Under the pieces are notes generated by a model. It saw nothing but the letters and a program-made list of their open reading frames with translations. It did no database searches and was not told the origin of the DNA. The position numbers and the translations under genes were made by a program. Positions 34,781 to 47,300 of a stretch of 64,000 nucleotides of DNA are shown one piece after another. Within the stretch, counting starts at the first letter, position 1. Each line of letters opens with the position of its first letter. The DNA is taken from positions 26,129,064 to 26,193,063 of the forward strand of contig CM064632.1 in the NCBI GenBank assembly GCA_032717465.1, in the 5' to 3' direction. The stretch is from Coenobita brevimanus (lineage: Eukaryota > Arthropoda > Malacostraca > Decapoda > Coenobitidae).

Positions 34781-35270
34781 TGGTCATTATCTACGGCTGT
34801 CTGAGAGATAATTATCTCCCCTCATATTTTTAGTGAATGGTGGCTCGAGAAGAATGTCATTTTTTTTTTTTTCTACGCTGTGCAGTCCGGTTCACCTTCC
34901 CAGAGAACGGCCGGTCGTGATATGCAGCCCTAAAATGAATTAGGATCGGATCAGAGAGAGAGAGAGAGAGAGAGAGAGATACAACAGCTCACCTAAAGGA
35001 CCACATAAAATCCTAAAACAAGATGCCATCAGGAAGTGCAACACCAGCGTCGGACAATCGGTGTATAAAGGACTATCCACAGAATCAGTAAACATCCATT
35101 ATATTGTAGGATGATATAATGATTGCTGGAAAATATGAACTGACACTCCTTCCCTGCCTCTGATCCACGATGCATGAATCCTTGACCGATTGCTCTCAGA
35201 ATCAATCTGCATCATCCTTACCTGACCCTTAACCCATCCACCTAGTTTAGTTCATATTGTATAAAGAGTG
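34781..35270. other. non-coding
   Basis: T run near 34860 and (GA)n at 34953-34979. No gene. Confidence 0.5.
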
Positions 35271-35640
35271 GTTAAGTTGGCGTTACTCATGCTCTTGACC
35301 TTTGACGAGTTTTTCTGAATATAGAATAATTACATTTTTGACTAACCATCAACCCGTCCGCCAAGTTTTATGCAAATCGAATCAAAGGTGTCGTGAATTA
35401 TAGGCCGGACATTTGCCCTTGCCCTGCGACCTTTACCTCCGAACGATTATTCTCTAACCTTAATCACGTCACCCGTTACTGTCCACCAGTCCATTGACCA
35501 AGTTTAGTCAAAATCGGGTCAGAACTGTTTGAGCTGAATTGGTCTGACCTGTGACCTCTTTCACCCCAATATTAATCACCAGCTCATCTGATGGTCGTCA
35601 GTTTCGTACACGTCTTTCCATTAGCTTTTCCGTAATCCTG
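35271..35640 (+). repeat. 'gaccttt' dispersed repeat
   Basis: Two or three diverged units with CTTGACCTTTGACG or TGACCTGTGACC and the conserved phrase CCAAGTTTAGTCAAAATCGG. Same general class as 22020-22700 (opposite strand) and 48640-49065. Confidence 0.6.
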
Positions 35641-35841
35641 GTCTAAGACAGACAGGCAGGTAGTCAGACAGACAGAAAGACAGGCAGACAGGAACAGACA
35701 CAAACTCCCTTGCGCTGAGGCGAAAGGGTGTATAATAGTAATAATAATTAATAAATTAGTAGTAGTAGTAGTAGTAGTAGAAGTAATAGTAGTAGTAGCA
35801 GAAGTAGTAAGTAGTAGTAGTAATAATGAATAATAATAATG

Positions 35842-35874
<33 letters not shown>

Positions 35875-35877
35875 CAC
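35641..35877. repeat. compound microsatellite
   Basis: CAGA-type repeats at 35641-35700; (TAG)n and (TAA)n at 35730-35872. Confidence 0.92.
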
Positions 35878-36080
35878 TGCCGGTTCACAATAAAAAGATT
35901 TCCCTATGGAGAAGGACTTCCCCTAACGGTAAAACTCTTCTCTCTTGATCACCACAGTAACACTAATACTTCTAAAGACATACACATAATGGCAAATAAA
36001 TCCTGAACTTTCCCTTAATATGTCTCGTAAATCCTTCATCATCATCATCATCATCATCATCATTACTCTCTCCCTCCCCC

Positions 36081-36114
<34 letters not shown>

Positions 36115-36361
36115 ATCCACATTCTCTTATAACCTTCCCTCCTAATTTTCAGCCACTCTGTTTTTTCCCCCTGCCAGGCTCTTCAGCATTCGCCTCGGCT
36201 CTCCTCTTAAACCCGAGGCTCCCGCTGTTTACAGTATTATTTTCCTTTTTTACAGAGCAGTCCATTTGCCTGTTTACTTCGTTTTCTTTCTTCCATTTTT
36301 CACAGGTAAATCTTCACTAAGCATTGTTGTTTTTTCAGTTCCCCACACAACTAGGTCTGCG
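35878..36361. other. non-coding
   Basis: (ATC)n at about 36037-36063 and (CT)n at about 36083-36111; no gene. Confidence 0.55.
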
Positions 36362-36470
36362 TGATGAAATCCACTCATTCGATGTAGTGCTATCCTTAGG
36401 TGATTCTGCACTGAGTAACAAGTCAAATGGTTTCCTGCAACCTAGGAAATGCTGAGTAGTAAACATATAC
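36362..36470 (-). repeat. R3, short copy
   Basis: In reverse it carries CAGGAAACCATTTGACTTG and a GCACTACATCGAATGAGTGG end. It lies directly before SINE-2 at 36482. Confidence 0.6.
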
Positions 36471-36481
36471 CATACGTATAT

Positions 36482-36705
36482 GACGCCTGGTGATCTAGTG
36501 GGTTGAGGCGCTGCAACTGAATGGAGCCTGTAAAGGTTTCCATCTGAGGGGTGATTGAGATTTGTTGCTCACATAATGCCACTCGGGGATGAGGGAGGCT
36601 GGTCGCCCATGCCATAAATGTCAGGATTGAGTTGCCTAGCCCCGAGTCCGTACTCTCCTGATGGTGCAAAAGGATTGGGTGATAGATGAATGAAAGGAAA
36701 GGTAC
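36482..36705 (+). mobile_element. tRNA-derived SINE-2, copy b
   Basis: Head GACGCCTGGTGATCTAGTGG, then GGCGCTGCAACTGAATGG, body GAGGCTGGTCGCCCATGCC and TTGCCTAGCCCCGAGTCC, ending in GATAGATGAATGAAAG. Confidence 0.7.
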
Positions 36706-37052
36706 CGGTACAATACTGCCAAATTTAGATCACCTTTGGAAGTAAGGCTAATACAGTATAATGAATGGTTAACACTTTCGCCTCGAGGTTCTCCCAGGCT
36801 GAATAACGGTGTGTAGAGTCAGCCAGAATTAAACACAACTGATTCCCGGTGACGAAGGGGTTCACCGGAGGATTATTGCTGCCCACTTACTCCATTGCGT
36901 CTGCTCTAAGCTGAGTAAAATCGTCCGTCATGACCCAGTGTAATATTCAAAATAGACTAGGTCCTCCCATGAAGAGGTTAACCGCTAGTGTAAGATGTAT
37001 TTTCTTGATATCCTTACCCCTATCAGGTTATGAGACATCGCACTGCAAGACG
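36706..37052. other. non-coding with an R4 piece
   Basis: R4-like GCTGAGTAAAATCGTCCGTC near 36910. No gene. Confidence 0.5.
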
Positions 37053-37395
37053 TACAGGGTGGTCCATATATAACGCTCCTCTTGCACTCCGCCGGGTGTT
37101 ATCTCGTGTGTTCCTGGGACGGCACAATCAACGTTACCGGCCTTCCTGCTCTTCTATCCTTGCCTTTGACCCGTTGAGTAATTACGCTAGTTATAACTTA
37201 TAATTAACAGCCTCGAGAGGATGAGGTCTGTTGTGGATTGTTCTCCTTTGTACTCCTTTGTGACCTGCATAATTAATTTTCTACTCTCACTGTCACACCT
37301 ACGCCCTCACCAGCAGACTGAGCCGTCCTCACAACACATAAGATAGGGCCAGTTTGAGTTTCTAGTTGAGTGCTATTGATGGAGGACCTATATAT
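37053..37395. mobile_element. MITE-M copy 1
   Basis: Left terminus TACAGGGTGGTCCATATATA; the right terminus is decayed (GATGGAGGACCTATATATA). An inner inverted pair GGGACGGC/GCCGTCCTC is shared with copy 2. TA at the outer edge and CAGGG termini suggest a Tc1/mariner-type non-autonomous element; this is an inference. Confidence 0.6.
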
Positions 37396-37759
37396 AGCCT
37401 TGACTGACCCCTTTACGGCAAGAAGTTTCTCTTAAGTTAAATAAAATGTCTGGGGGAGGCAGGAAGGAAATAAACAAGACGTCATCTCAGTAAAGGAGTT
37501 ATATATTTATGTAATTATTTATTTGTATAGTTATTCATTCATATATTTAGTTTAGTTGTTAATTTATATTTGTTTACTAGTTTATTTATTTAGTTATTTG
37601 TTCAATTATTTCTTCATTTGTTTATTTGTTTACGGTATTTATTAATTATTTATTTGTTAATTTTTTCCTCCTGTCGGGTGCTCCTCTCGACCCCATCCCT
37701 AGTGTGTGTATCGAGCGTCCAGAGGTATTCATAAAGATTCTTAACTGGTTCACCCCCAA
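37396..37759. other. non-coding, AT-rich
   Basis: R4-like segment at 37400-37500 and a degenerate TTTATTTGTTTA repeat at 37500-37665. Confidence 0.6.
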
Positions 37760-37960
37760 GGCCTGTATTCGTGTCGGTTGAGGTGGCTCCCTAGCACCTC
37801 TTCCTTAGCGAATTATTTTTGGGTATGGCTAGGTAATGTAATTTTGCATGTTTGCAGGGTATTGTGATAATAAAGTAGAATGATTTATAAGAAGAGAAGA
37901 ACAAGTTGTAATAACCAAATTAGGAAGATGTGCTAGGGAGCGTCCATAACGGGCGAGAAG
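37760..37960. mobile_element. fold-back MITE, family FB-1, copy d
   Basis: Left arm GGCCTGTATTCGTGTCGG with TGGCTCCCTAGCACC; right arm GTGCTAGGGAGCGTCC ending near GGGCGAGAAG. Confidence 0.7.
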
Positions 37961-38265
37961 ATGGGTCCAAGACAGCCTTTACTTCAGGCAGACTACCACC
38001 AGACGATTTTATTAACAGCCAGGAGTGACATCAAAGAGTGAAGGGGTTAGTGAAGGCTGTGTATAACCCCTCCAGTAGGAAAGTCTTTCCCAGGCTGAAT
38101 AAAATCGTCTGGCAGCAGCAGGGATGAAATATACCGCCTTCCCTTCTTTGTAGTGGTTAATTTCTTCAGTAGGATAAAATTCCGTATTTTATTGTTGCTG
38201 TCTCAAATAGCCTCCTTCTGTTTTAGAGATATTTCGATCTTGTGACCTTAGAAACAGCCTTCACT
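37961..38265. repeat. R4 units in both orientations
   Basis: CCAGACGATTTTATTAACAG near 37998 and GGCTGAATAAAATCGTCTGG near 38093, separated by GAAGGGGTTAGTGAAGGC. Confidence 0.55.
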
Positions 38266-38268
38266 AAC

Positions 38269-38302
<34 letters not shown>

Positions 38303-38367
38303 TAGTAGTAAGCAGTAGTAGTAGTGTAGTAGCAGCAGCAGCAGTAGTAGTAGTAGTAATAGTTGTG

Positions 38368-38411
<44 letters not shown>

Positions 38412-38440
38412 GGTGCTGGTGCTGGTGGTGGTGGTGGTTC
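38266..38440. repeat. (AGT)/(GGT) trinucleotide repeat
   Basis: (TAG)n with CAG variants, then (GGT)n. Open Ser/Val and Thr frames are artefacts. Confidence 0.95.
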
Positions 38441-38570
38441 CAACCTCAGGCTCCTCTGAACGTAAACCCGGTGGACTACAGGACGAAGTTGGTCTTTTCC
38501 TGCAGCCATCCATCCTCCTTTCGGGGTATAGGGAGGGAGATGAGGGGCGTGTGTATAACCGGACAGCAGA

Positions 38571-38704
38571 AGCACAGCCCTAGCATGTATTCAATATGGA
38601 CGGTGGGTGTTAGCGCGGAAGTGGTGACATGTAGAGGTGTATGGTATGTAGGAGGACTGCTGGGCCTTGATAGCAGGCTGTGAAGCCTATGCCCGGAGTC
38701 GGAC

Positions 38705-38739
<35 letters not shown>
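38571..38739 (+). mobile_element. SINE-1, 5'-truncated copy
   Basis: It matches the 3' half of the SINE in the LTRs: CCTAGCATGTATTCAATATG, GGTGGGTGTTAGCGC and GGTGACATGTAGAGGTGTA, then GGACACATAA and a long poly(A) at 38708-38739. The tRNA-like head is absent. It shows that SINE-1 is an independent dispersed family, not part of the LTR. Confidence 0.85.
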
Positions 38740-38742
<3 letters not shown>

Positions 38743-38949
38743 ATATCGGTGCCAGCGTAGTGAAGGGGTTGCGATTAAGAAAGTTTGTGAATACGGCAGC
38801 CGATTCCCCGCAGCGGCTGATCTACGTGGCCGACTGAGAGGCTGAAAACTGCCGCTGTGAATATTGATAAGGACGGCTGGGTGGGGGGCTGGCTGCGGCG
38901 GGGGTTCCCTCGGCTGATTAAAACCAGCTCGTGGTAGCTAGAATTATAC

Positions 38950-38950
<1 letters not shown>

Positions 38951-39001
<51 letters not shown>

Positions 39002-39260
39002 TGTGTGTGTGTGCTTAGAGTGTTGGTGTGGTGTGGAGTGGTATGGCGTGGTGTGTGCTGTATGTTTTGGTGTGTTGTCTGGTGTGGTGTGGTGTTGCGT
39101 GGTGCTGGTGGGTAGGTATAGTACAGTTCCGTGGTGGTGTGATGGTATAATGTTATGTGATGTGTGGTGTGGTGTAGTGTGGTGGGGTGTGATGTGGTGT
39201 GGTTTGTGGCGTAGTGTGGTATGGTTTGTGGTGTAGTGCGGTGTGTGGCGTAGTGTGGTG
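38951..39260. repeat. (GT)n and degenerate TGTGG repeat
   Basis: (GT)n at 38951-39012, then TGGTGTGGTG-type variants to about 39260. Confidence 0.9.
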
Positions 39261-39339
39261 TGGTTGAATTCAGTAGCTCGCCAGTTAATAATTACGCAAG
39301 ACTCTCGCCTCTTGTTTGTTTGCTCACCTCTCTCACTTG

Positions 39340-39930
39340 AATGGGGTACTCGAAGATAAGGGGGAGGTGGAAGTAGGCGGGGAGGTAGAGGAGATAGAGG
39401 ATGGGGGGAGAGAGAGGGAGGAAAAGAAGAGGAGGGAGAGGGGGAGGGGATGGAGAGATGGGGAGGGAGAGTGAGCAAGGAGGTAGGAAGACAAGTTTTT
39501 TTTATGCTCCCCACTAACTTTTTTTTTTTTTCAATTCAGAAGTGACGTCTGGTAATGAAGGGGTTTATAACGTCTACATCAAACCCTGAAATTCGAAAGG
39601 TTTGTCCTAAAGCTGAATACAATCGATTGGAAGCTGCAAGAATGTGATGAAAAGTAGAAGGGGAATAGACAGACACAAGGATGTGAGATGAGAGTGGTGG
39701 GAAGGTGGGCAGGGAGGTGGAGGGAAGGTAGACAGGGAGGTGGAGGAGAGGTGGGCTGGGAAGTGGAAGAAAGGTAGACACGAATGTGGAGGAAAGGTAG
39801 GGAGGGAGGTGGGAGAGGGAGAGGAAATAAGGTAGGCAAGACCTGGTTGGAAACGTAGAGAGAGCTAGAAGGAGGAGGGAATGGGAGGGAGGGTGGGCAG
39901 GAAGATTGAGGGAGAGAGAGAGGTGGAATC
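39340..39930. repeat. purine-rich (GGA)-type tracts
   Basis: 39355-39490 and 39640-39925 are mostly A/G on + (GGGAGGTGGAGG, GGGAGAGG). An R4-like GCTGAATACAATCGATTGG lies at 39613. Confidence 0.85.
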
Positions 39931-40360
39931 AGGCTGAAAAATGTCTGAAGGCTGGAGCTCCTCAAGAAATTAAGTTGGCATATTTTCCATCTTAATTTGA
40001 CTCATTAGGCAGGAAAGGCGGTCGGGATGATGGGAGGCAAAGAGGTTAATATGTTTTTTTCAGCCTTCATATTAAAATCTTGCTACCTCCATCTGATATT
40101 ACTTTACCTGGAAGGAACTAAGTTATCCCTTTACTGCACGAAAGGTATATTTTTGTTACATTCTGCTGATTTTTATTTTGCCTAGAACACAGACTCTTCT
40201 TGTAATTATAAGGGAAAGGTACTCAGCGTACTACCCTTCCCCTACAGGCTTACTGTAACGAACACCAGGAATATTCTTATATTAACTTGCGAAATCGTTC
40301 AACACTTGTCGATGGTGGATGGTGCGCACTATAGGATTAACCCCTCCAGTTCGATGACGT

Positions 40361-40393
<33 letters not shown>

Positions 40394-40791
40394 ATCACTT
40401 TTACTAACTCTAGTGCATATTATTCTGCTTAGCGGGGATTTGTCTAACTGTATGGGTTAGATACAGTCTTCATTAACCCCTCCACTAATTACAGGCCTCC
40501 CCTTACGCTGAATAAAACCGTCTGGTGGTAGCAAGTAAAAAATAAAGCCAGTACAGAATTGCTAAGTGGATGAGGGAACTTCAGGGCTCTAATCTGGGAC
40601 TTCGCTGAAGTCTGTGGGAATGAAGCGCCTCGTTCCCGAAATGTTGTTTGTGAGTGACAGATGGACAGAGCCGCTCCAAGGGATGCTCCCATATTAAAAG
40701 TACGTCCTCGGATTGAGGGGGTTTCAGATAAATATTCGTTGTGATATCTCTAAAAAGTGTCTCGTAATAGTTAGAATAAAACAGAAAAATA
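39931..40791. other. non-coding with R4
   Basis: (CT)n at about 40371-40391; R4 at 40485-40560 (GCTGAATAAAACCGTCTGG). No gene. Confidence 0.55.
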
Positions 40792-41000
40792 TACGGGATG
40801 GTCCATATATAATGCCACTCAGCCTCTACCTGGCGATTTCTTGTGTGTTACGGGGACGGCTCAGTTAAGTGTCTACCCTGCATCCTTAATTAATCCCTGT
40901 TCCCACTGCCACACCAGCAGACTGAGCCATCTCCGCAACACACGAGATAGCTACGGCCAAGTGAGTTTCCAGTGGAGCGCTATATATGAACCATCCTGTA
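40792..41000. mobile_element. MITE-M copy 2, complete
   Basis: Termini TACGGGATGGTCCATATATA and, inverted, TATATATGAACCATCCTGTA. The inner inverted pair TTGTGTGTTACGGGGACGGC / CACACGAGATAG is partly kept. 209 bp, no ORF. Confidence 0.75.
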
Positions 41001-41855
41001 TATCGTAGTGAAGAGGTTAGCCTTGACACACACGAGTATTTTATCGTATTTTATCCCTGCTAATTCCAGACGACTTAGTTCAGGTGGAGGTGAGTCATAG
41101 GAGTCTCAGAGTGTTAATACTGGTATAACTAACCCGTTCAGTGTCGGGAAAACTCAAGTATTCTATTTCAGTTAAAGCCAGACGATTTTATTCAGCTTAG
41201 TATGAGTCATAGGAGCCTGAATGCTATCATGTCCGAAATGTGAGAGTACATACTGCAGTTAGTAGTCAGATAATGTCCAGTGCATTTGTACAATTGTTTT
41301 TAAGAGTTACGTTCCTCTTCGTTTCTGTCAGTAGCTCATAACATTATTTTTGTTTTCATTATTAAGAGTAACAATTAGTTGAAAGTAACTGTTCATCCTG
41401 CCAAAGAGATAATAGTGACTATGCAACTGTACTCACATTGATAGGAAGCTATGGGATACTGCATGTCAGGAAGAGGAACGGAACTTTTTCATGGGACTGT
41501 ACATGTATTTTACTGAAATACCTGTGTTAATTAAAAAGCCAATTAGCTTAATGAAATCCATATTGTCCTTGGAGCTAATATCTATACTGGTAGCTGCAAG
41601 TTAGGCCCTACCTCGTGCCTTTTAAATGTCCTGCATTTTCATAACTATAAACCAATTTAGGGCGCAGTTAGTTCGGTCTTTTATGATATTGGCGCAGGGT
41701 GATACAGGTGATACACATAACACGGTGGCGTTAATGAGAACACATATCACCCTCCTAACACAAATGACTCGCCTGTAATAACGCGTTCAATATTTATGAA
41801 AACTGACCTAGGGTTGTTGTTGCAGAAAGTTGTTGATGCAGTGCACCCACACTCA
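41001..41855. other. non-coding; R4 units at the left
   Basis: 41055-41225 has two R4 units (CCAGACGACTTAGTTCAGGT; CCAGACGATTTTATTCAGCT), each followed by GAGTCATAGGAG. The remainder is unassigned. Confidence 0.55.
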
Positions 41856-42000
41856 CCAACAACAACAACAACAATAACAACAACATAAAAAACACCAGCA
41901 ACTTCAAAAACAGCAACAACATCAAAAACAACATCATAAAAATAGCATCAAAAACAGCAACATCAAAAACAACATAAAAAAGCAACGACAACAGCTAAAA
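41856..42000. repeat. (AAC)-type simple repeat
   Basis: AACAACAACAACAATAAC followed by AAAAACAGCAACAACATC-like variants. Confidence 0.85.
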
Positions 42001-42281
42001 CGAAAATCACCATCTTGACCATTTTCTCACCAAATGCTGAGGTGAGATTGTTACTGAAGAGTAACACCGGTCTGTGTGGCCGAGCAGACCCATCTACCAC
42101 AGGCAAGCAGTCTCCCCTGCAAACCCGTCCCGTTCAGTGAACCAGTGTATCTTTGCGACAGACGGCGCCTCGCTACAATGAGACGCGGGAAAGAGTGTGG
42201 AGATTTGGTTCCCTGATGGACGCCACATTTGCGTTTCCGCCTGGTTAACACGGGGACTCTAGTAGACTCCAGATCACACGT

Positions 42282-42535
42282 TATTTGACTGTATAAATAT
42301 CGTTACCACCCATTATTGTAAATGGATTCCTGGGTTACAGAAAACCATTAGGCTTATCACAGAATGTAGAGCCACCCCTAGTGGAAAGAAGAGTAACAAA
42401 AAGTGGCAGGAAGGAAGGGAAAAACAGGAAGAGAGGAGGGCAGAAACAGAAAAAGAATGATATAGGTGAAGGAAGAAATAGGCAGCACTACATCATGAAA
42501 GTGGATGATGGTCGCCACCACCTACAACCATTGAG
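42282..42535 (+). repeat. R3 copy
   Basis: GTTACCACCCATTATTGTAA, GGATTCCTGGGTTACAG, GA-rich body, and end CATGAAAGTGGATGATGGTC. Confidence 0.65.
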
Positions 42536-42589
42536 GTGAGTTAGGATTCAGAATTAATAACAATAATAATAATTCATTTACAGTCTTAT

Positions 42590-42760
42590 GTTTTCTCACA
42601 TCATAAGTAATATAGGGGCCCCGGGGCTAGGCAAAGGTGACCAGCCTCGCCTGTCCCGAATGGTATTTATGTAAGACGTAAAAAACAAAACAAAGCTGAT
42701 GGAAACCCTTACGGGCCCCATCCGATCTGAGCGCCTGAACCCACGAATCCACCAGGTGTT
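42590..42760 (-). mobile_element. tRNA-derived SINE-2, diverged copy c
   Basis: The minus-strand head ACACCTGGTGGATTCGTGGG is followed by GGCGCTCAGATCGGATGG, GAGGCTGGTCACC and TTGCCTAGCCCCGGGGCC. Confidence 0.6.
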
Positions 42761-42769
42761 CATTCGGTT

Positions 42770-42900
42770 ATACTGTTTGGAGGCCATCCAGTGGAGTGAG
42801 TGGTTTTCTGGAGTGCAGGAAAACATTTTGTCATCGAATGCAGTCACGGTAAGGTTGTACTGCTGTATCTCGAGTGAGTGGATGGTTGGTGAGTATGATC
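42770..42900 (+). repeat. R3, diverged copy next to SINE-2
   Basis: GGTTTTCTGGAGTGCAGGAAAA and CTCGAGTGAGTGGATGG are recognisable. Confidence 0.5.
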
Positions 42901-42969
42901 CAGCACAAGGAAAGAGAAAGTATGAAAGTGGAAGAACTATGAGCACTTTGCCCCGTGAAATGAGCCGCA

Positions 42970-43349
42970 GTAATAATGATGATAATAACAATAATAATAA
43001 TAATAATAATAATTAATAATAATAATAATAATAACGATGATGATAATAATAAACCACTTATTCACACCCCCTGAATCCTGGCTTCAGCTCGTGTACCTAG
43101 TCAGGATTTTTTTTTTTTTTTTTTCGTGTCACATACACCTGGCAGAGCTCGTTCGTCCACTGTGCAAAACTGTTGTCCTGGCTTCCTGCAACATCATAAG
43201 CAAATATATCAACAATAACTTATCAGTTTACGTGATGCGAAAAATAGGTTTATAAATAACTAGATATTGAACGTAAATAATAAGCGAACACAGGGGACTC
43301 ACTACTGCCACAAATGATAATAATAATAATAATAATAATGATAATAATG

Positions 43350-43398
<49 letters not shown>

Positions 43399-43405
43399 TA
43401 ATAAT
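42970..43405. repeat. (TAA)n arrays with a short non-coding spacer
   Basis: (TAA)n/(TGA)n at 42973-43058 and 43315-43405; 43060-43310 shows nothing beyond a T run at 43106-43124. Confidence 0.9.
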
Positions 43406-43622
43406 TCATTCGTTCATCATCCAATCCTACGTTGTCCCATAAGGAGTGTAGGAGCCTGGGGCTAGGCAAGTTGGTCCTGACAGTTAAGATAAGAGTGACC
43501 AGCCTCACTCATCCCTAAGTAGCATTACGTGAGCACTAAGCCCCAACTACCCCTTGGCTATAAAACTTCACCGGCTCAATCCGACTGAAGCGCTGTAAGT
43601 TGCCACTAAACCACCAGGCGCC
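43405..43622 (-). mobile_element. tRNA-derived SINE-2, copy d
   Basis: The head GGCGCCTGGTGGTTTAGTGG starts at 43622. The body (GAGGCTGGTCACTC, TTGCCTAGCCCCAGGCTCC) ends GATGAACGAATGAATTATTA, running into the (TAA)n array, which may be its tail. Confidence 0.75.
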
Positions 43623-43624
43623 AA

Positions 43625-43915
43625 AATTTGGTTATATGGTTACCACCTAGCGTCGTAAATGTTTTCCTGGTGTACAGGAAACCATTTGGTATGTCACTCA
43701 GTGTAGAGTCACCCACAGGCAGAAGGAAGAGGAAAGAATGAAGGCAAGAAAGACAGAAGAGGGAGTGTAAAGTCACCCGTAGGCAGAAGGATGAGGAAGG
43801 AATTAAGGAAAGAGAGACCGAGGAGGATGGAAGAAAAGAAGGATGGAGGAGAGGAAAGGGCAGACACCTGAGGGCAGCACTACATCGAGTGAGTGGATGG
43901 TGAGCCCCCCAACCT
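43625..43915 (+). repeat. R3 copy, best preserved
   Basis: GGTTACCACCTAGCGTCGTA, TTTTCCTGGTGTACAGGAAA, GTCACTCAGTGTAGAGTCAC, GA-rich body with an internal duplication of GTAGGCAGAAGGA-type sequence, and end CATCGAGTGAGTGGATGGTG. It lies head-to-head with SINE-2. Confidence 0.7.
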
Positions 43916-43916
43916 A

Positions 43917-43918
43917 CC

Positions 43919-43952
<34 letters not shown>

Positions 43953-44378
43953 GCAGCTACAAGTTCCTCCTCAATTTAAATGCATACATCAGGGCGGTAA
44001 ATAATTTCGAAAGAATGGACTGTGTGTATAAATAGTAGTTGGTTTAAATAACAACAGCAAGAACAACAACAATGCCATCACCCGTAGCAAAATACGATAA
44101 TTTAGTTTCCATATCAGGTACAGTAACAGAAAATTAATGGGTGCTGATAAACAACAGAACAACAACAACAACAGAACTGCACCAACAACAGAACAGCAAC
44201 AACAAACTCTTCAGCACAGGTAGCAGTAATAGCATGCATAGCTTTCGAAAATAAAAATAAAAGTATAATGGACGCAGAAAAAAAAGTCCCTGATATAGAC
44301 GACAAAATAATTACTCATCATCAGCTTAGTAATATCGTCTGGCAGTAAAAAGAATGTAATGAGAGGCATTGATTTTAC
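43917..44378. other. non-coding with (TAA)n and (AAC)n
   Basis: (TAA)n at 43917-43952 and AACAAC-rich runs at 44050-44215. No gene. Confidence 0.6.
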
Positions 44379-47300
44379 ACCATTACGTCCACCACCACCA
44401 TTGCAACCACCACTAACGTCATCACTACCACCATCACCGCTACTACATCCACCAGTACTGCTACCGTCACCGCAGCCACTACCCACTACAACATCCACCA
44501 GTACTGCTACCACCACCAGCACTACATCCACCACCACCACCACCACTACATCCACCACCACCACCACTACATCCACCACCACCACCACTACATCCACCAC
44601 CACCACTGCATCCACAACCACCACCCCCACTAGCCTATATCCACCACCACCACCATTACATCCACCATCACTAATACAAAGGAGTGCAAAGGAAAGCGAA
44701 CAGCAACAAACCTAATGGTCCTTTCGAGGATACCGTGGCCACCACCATTACATCCACCACCACCACTACATCCACCATCACCACTACATCCATCACCACC
44801 ACTGCATCCGAAACGACCGCCATTACTACGTGCACCACCACCATCACTATTAGTACTGTTACTACTACATACACCACCACCACTGCCACCACTACTTCCA
44901 CTACCACCACTGCCACCACTACTTCCACCACCACCACATCCACCACCACCACTACATCCACTACCGCTACTACCACCACTACCACTACTACATCCACCAT
45001 CATCGCCATCACCACCACCTCCACCACCACCATCACTACATCCACCACCACCACCACCACCACCGCCACAACTACTTCCACCACCACCACATCCACCACC
45101 ACCACCACATCCACCACATCCACCACCACATCCACCACCACATCCACCACCGCCACCACTACATCCACCACCTTCACGACTACATCCACGAGCACCACCA
45201 CTACATCCGCCACCACCACTACATCCACCACCACCACCACCACATCTGCCACCACCACCACCACATCTGCCACCACCACCACTACATCCACCACCACCGT
45301 CACCACTACATCCACCACCACCGCCACCACTACATCCACCACCACCACCACCACCACTACATCCACCACCACCACCACCACTACATCCACCACCACCACC
45401 ACCACTACATCCACCACCACTACATCCACCACCACCACCACCACCACCACTACCGCTACTACATCCACCACCACTACTACATCCACTACCACCACCACCA
45501 CTACCACTACTACATCCACTACCACCACCACTACATCCACTACCACTACCACTACTACATCCACTACCACCACCACTACATCCACTACCACCACCACCAC
45601 CACTACATTCACCACCACAACCACCACTACATCCACCACCTCCACCACTACCATTGCATCCACCACCACCATCACCATTACGACCACCACCACAACTACA
45701 TCCACCACCACCACAACTACATCCACCACCACCACAACTACATCCACCACCACCACAACCACCACCAACACCACCACCGCCACCACCACCACCACCAACA
45801 CCACCACCACCACCACCACCACCACTACATCCACCACCACCACTACATCCACCACCACCACTACATCCACCACCAACACCACAACCACCACCAACACCAC
45901 CACCACCACCACCACTACATCCACCACCACCACTACATCCACCACCACCACCACCAACAACAACATTACATCCTCCACCACCACCACTACATCCATCACC
46001 ACCACCACTACATCCGCCACCTCCACCACTACCATTGCATCCACCACCACCATCACCACTTACCACCACCACCACCACCACTTCATCTACCTCCACCACA
46101 AACCACCACCACTACCACTACATCCACCACCACCACCACCACTACCACTACATCCACCACCACCACTCCCACCACCATCACCACCACTACCACTACATCC
46201 AACACCACCACCACCACTACCACTACATCCACCACCACCACCTCAACTACATTGACCACCACCACCTCCACCAGTACTACATCCACCAATACTACATCCA
46301 CCACCACCACCACCACCACCATTACATCCACCACCACCACTATTACATCCACCACCACCACTATTACATCCACCACCTCCACCAATATTACATCCACCAC
46401 ACCACCACCACCACTATTACATCCACCACCTCCACCAATACTACATCCATCACCACCACCACCACCACCACCATTACATCCACCACCACCACTATTACAT
46501 CCACCACCACCACTATTACATCCACCACCTCCACCAATACTACATCCACCACCACCACCACCACCACCACTATTACATCCACCACCTCCACCAATACTAC
46601 ATCCACCACCACCACCACCACCACCATTACATCCACCACCACCACTATTACATCCACCACCACCACCACTACTGCATTGACCACCACCACTACTGCATTG
46701 ACCACCACCACCACCACCACTACTACATCCACCGCCACCACTACATCCATCACCACCACCATCACCACTACATCCACCACCACCACCACCACCGCCACCA
46801 CTACATCCACCGCCACCACTACATCCATCACCACCACCATCACCACTACATCCACCACCACCACCACCACCACCACCACCACCACTACATCCACCGCCAC
46901 CACTACATCCATCACCACCACCATCACCACTACATCCACCACCACAACATCCACCACCACTACATCCATCACCACCACCATCACCACTACATCCACCACC
47001 ACCACCACCACCACCACTACTACATCCACCGCCACCACTACATCCATCACCACCACCATCACCACTACATCCACCACCACAACATCCACCACCACTACAT
47101 CCTCACCACCACCACCACCACCACTACATCCACCACCACTACATCCACCACCACCACCACAACCACCACCACTACTACATCCACCACCACCACCACCATC
47201 ACCAGCATCACCATCACCACCTCACCACTACTATATCCACCACCACCACAACCATCACCACCACCACCACCATTACTACATCCACCACCACCACCACCAC

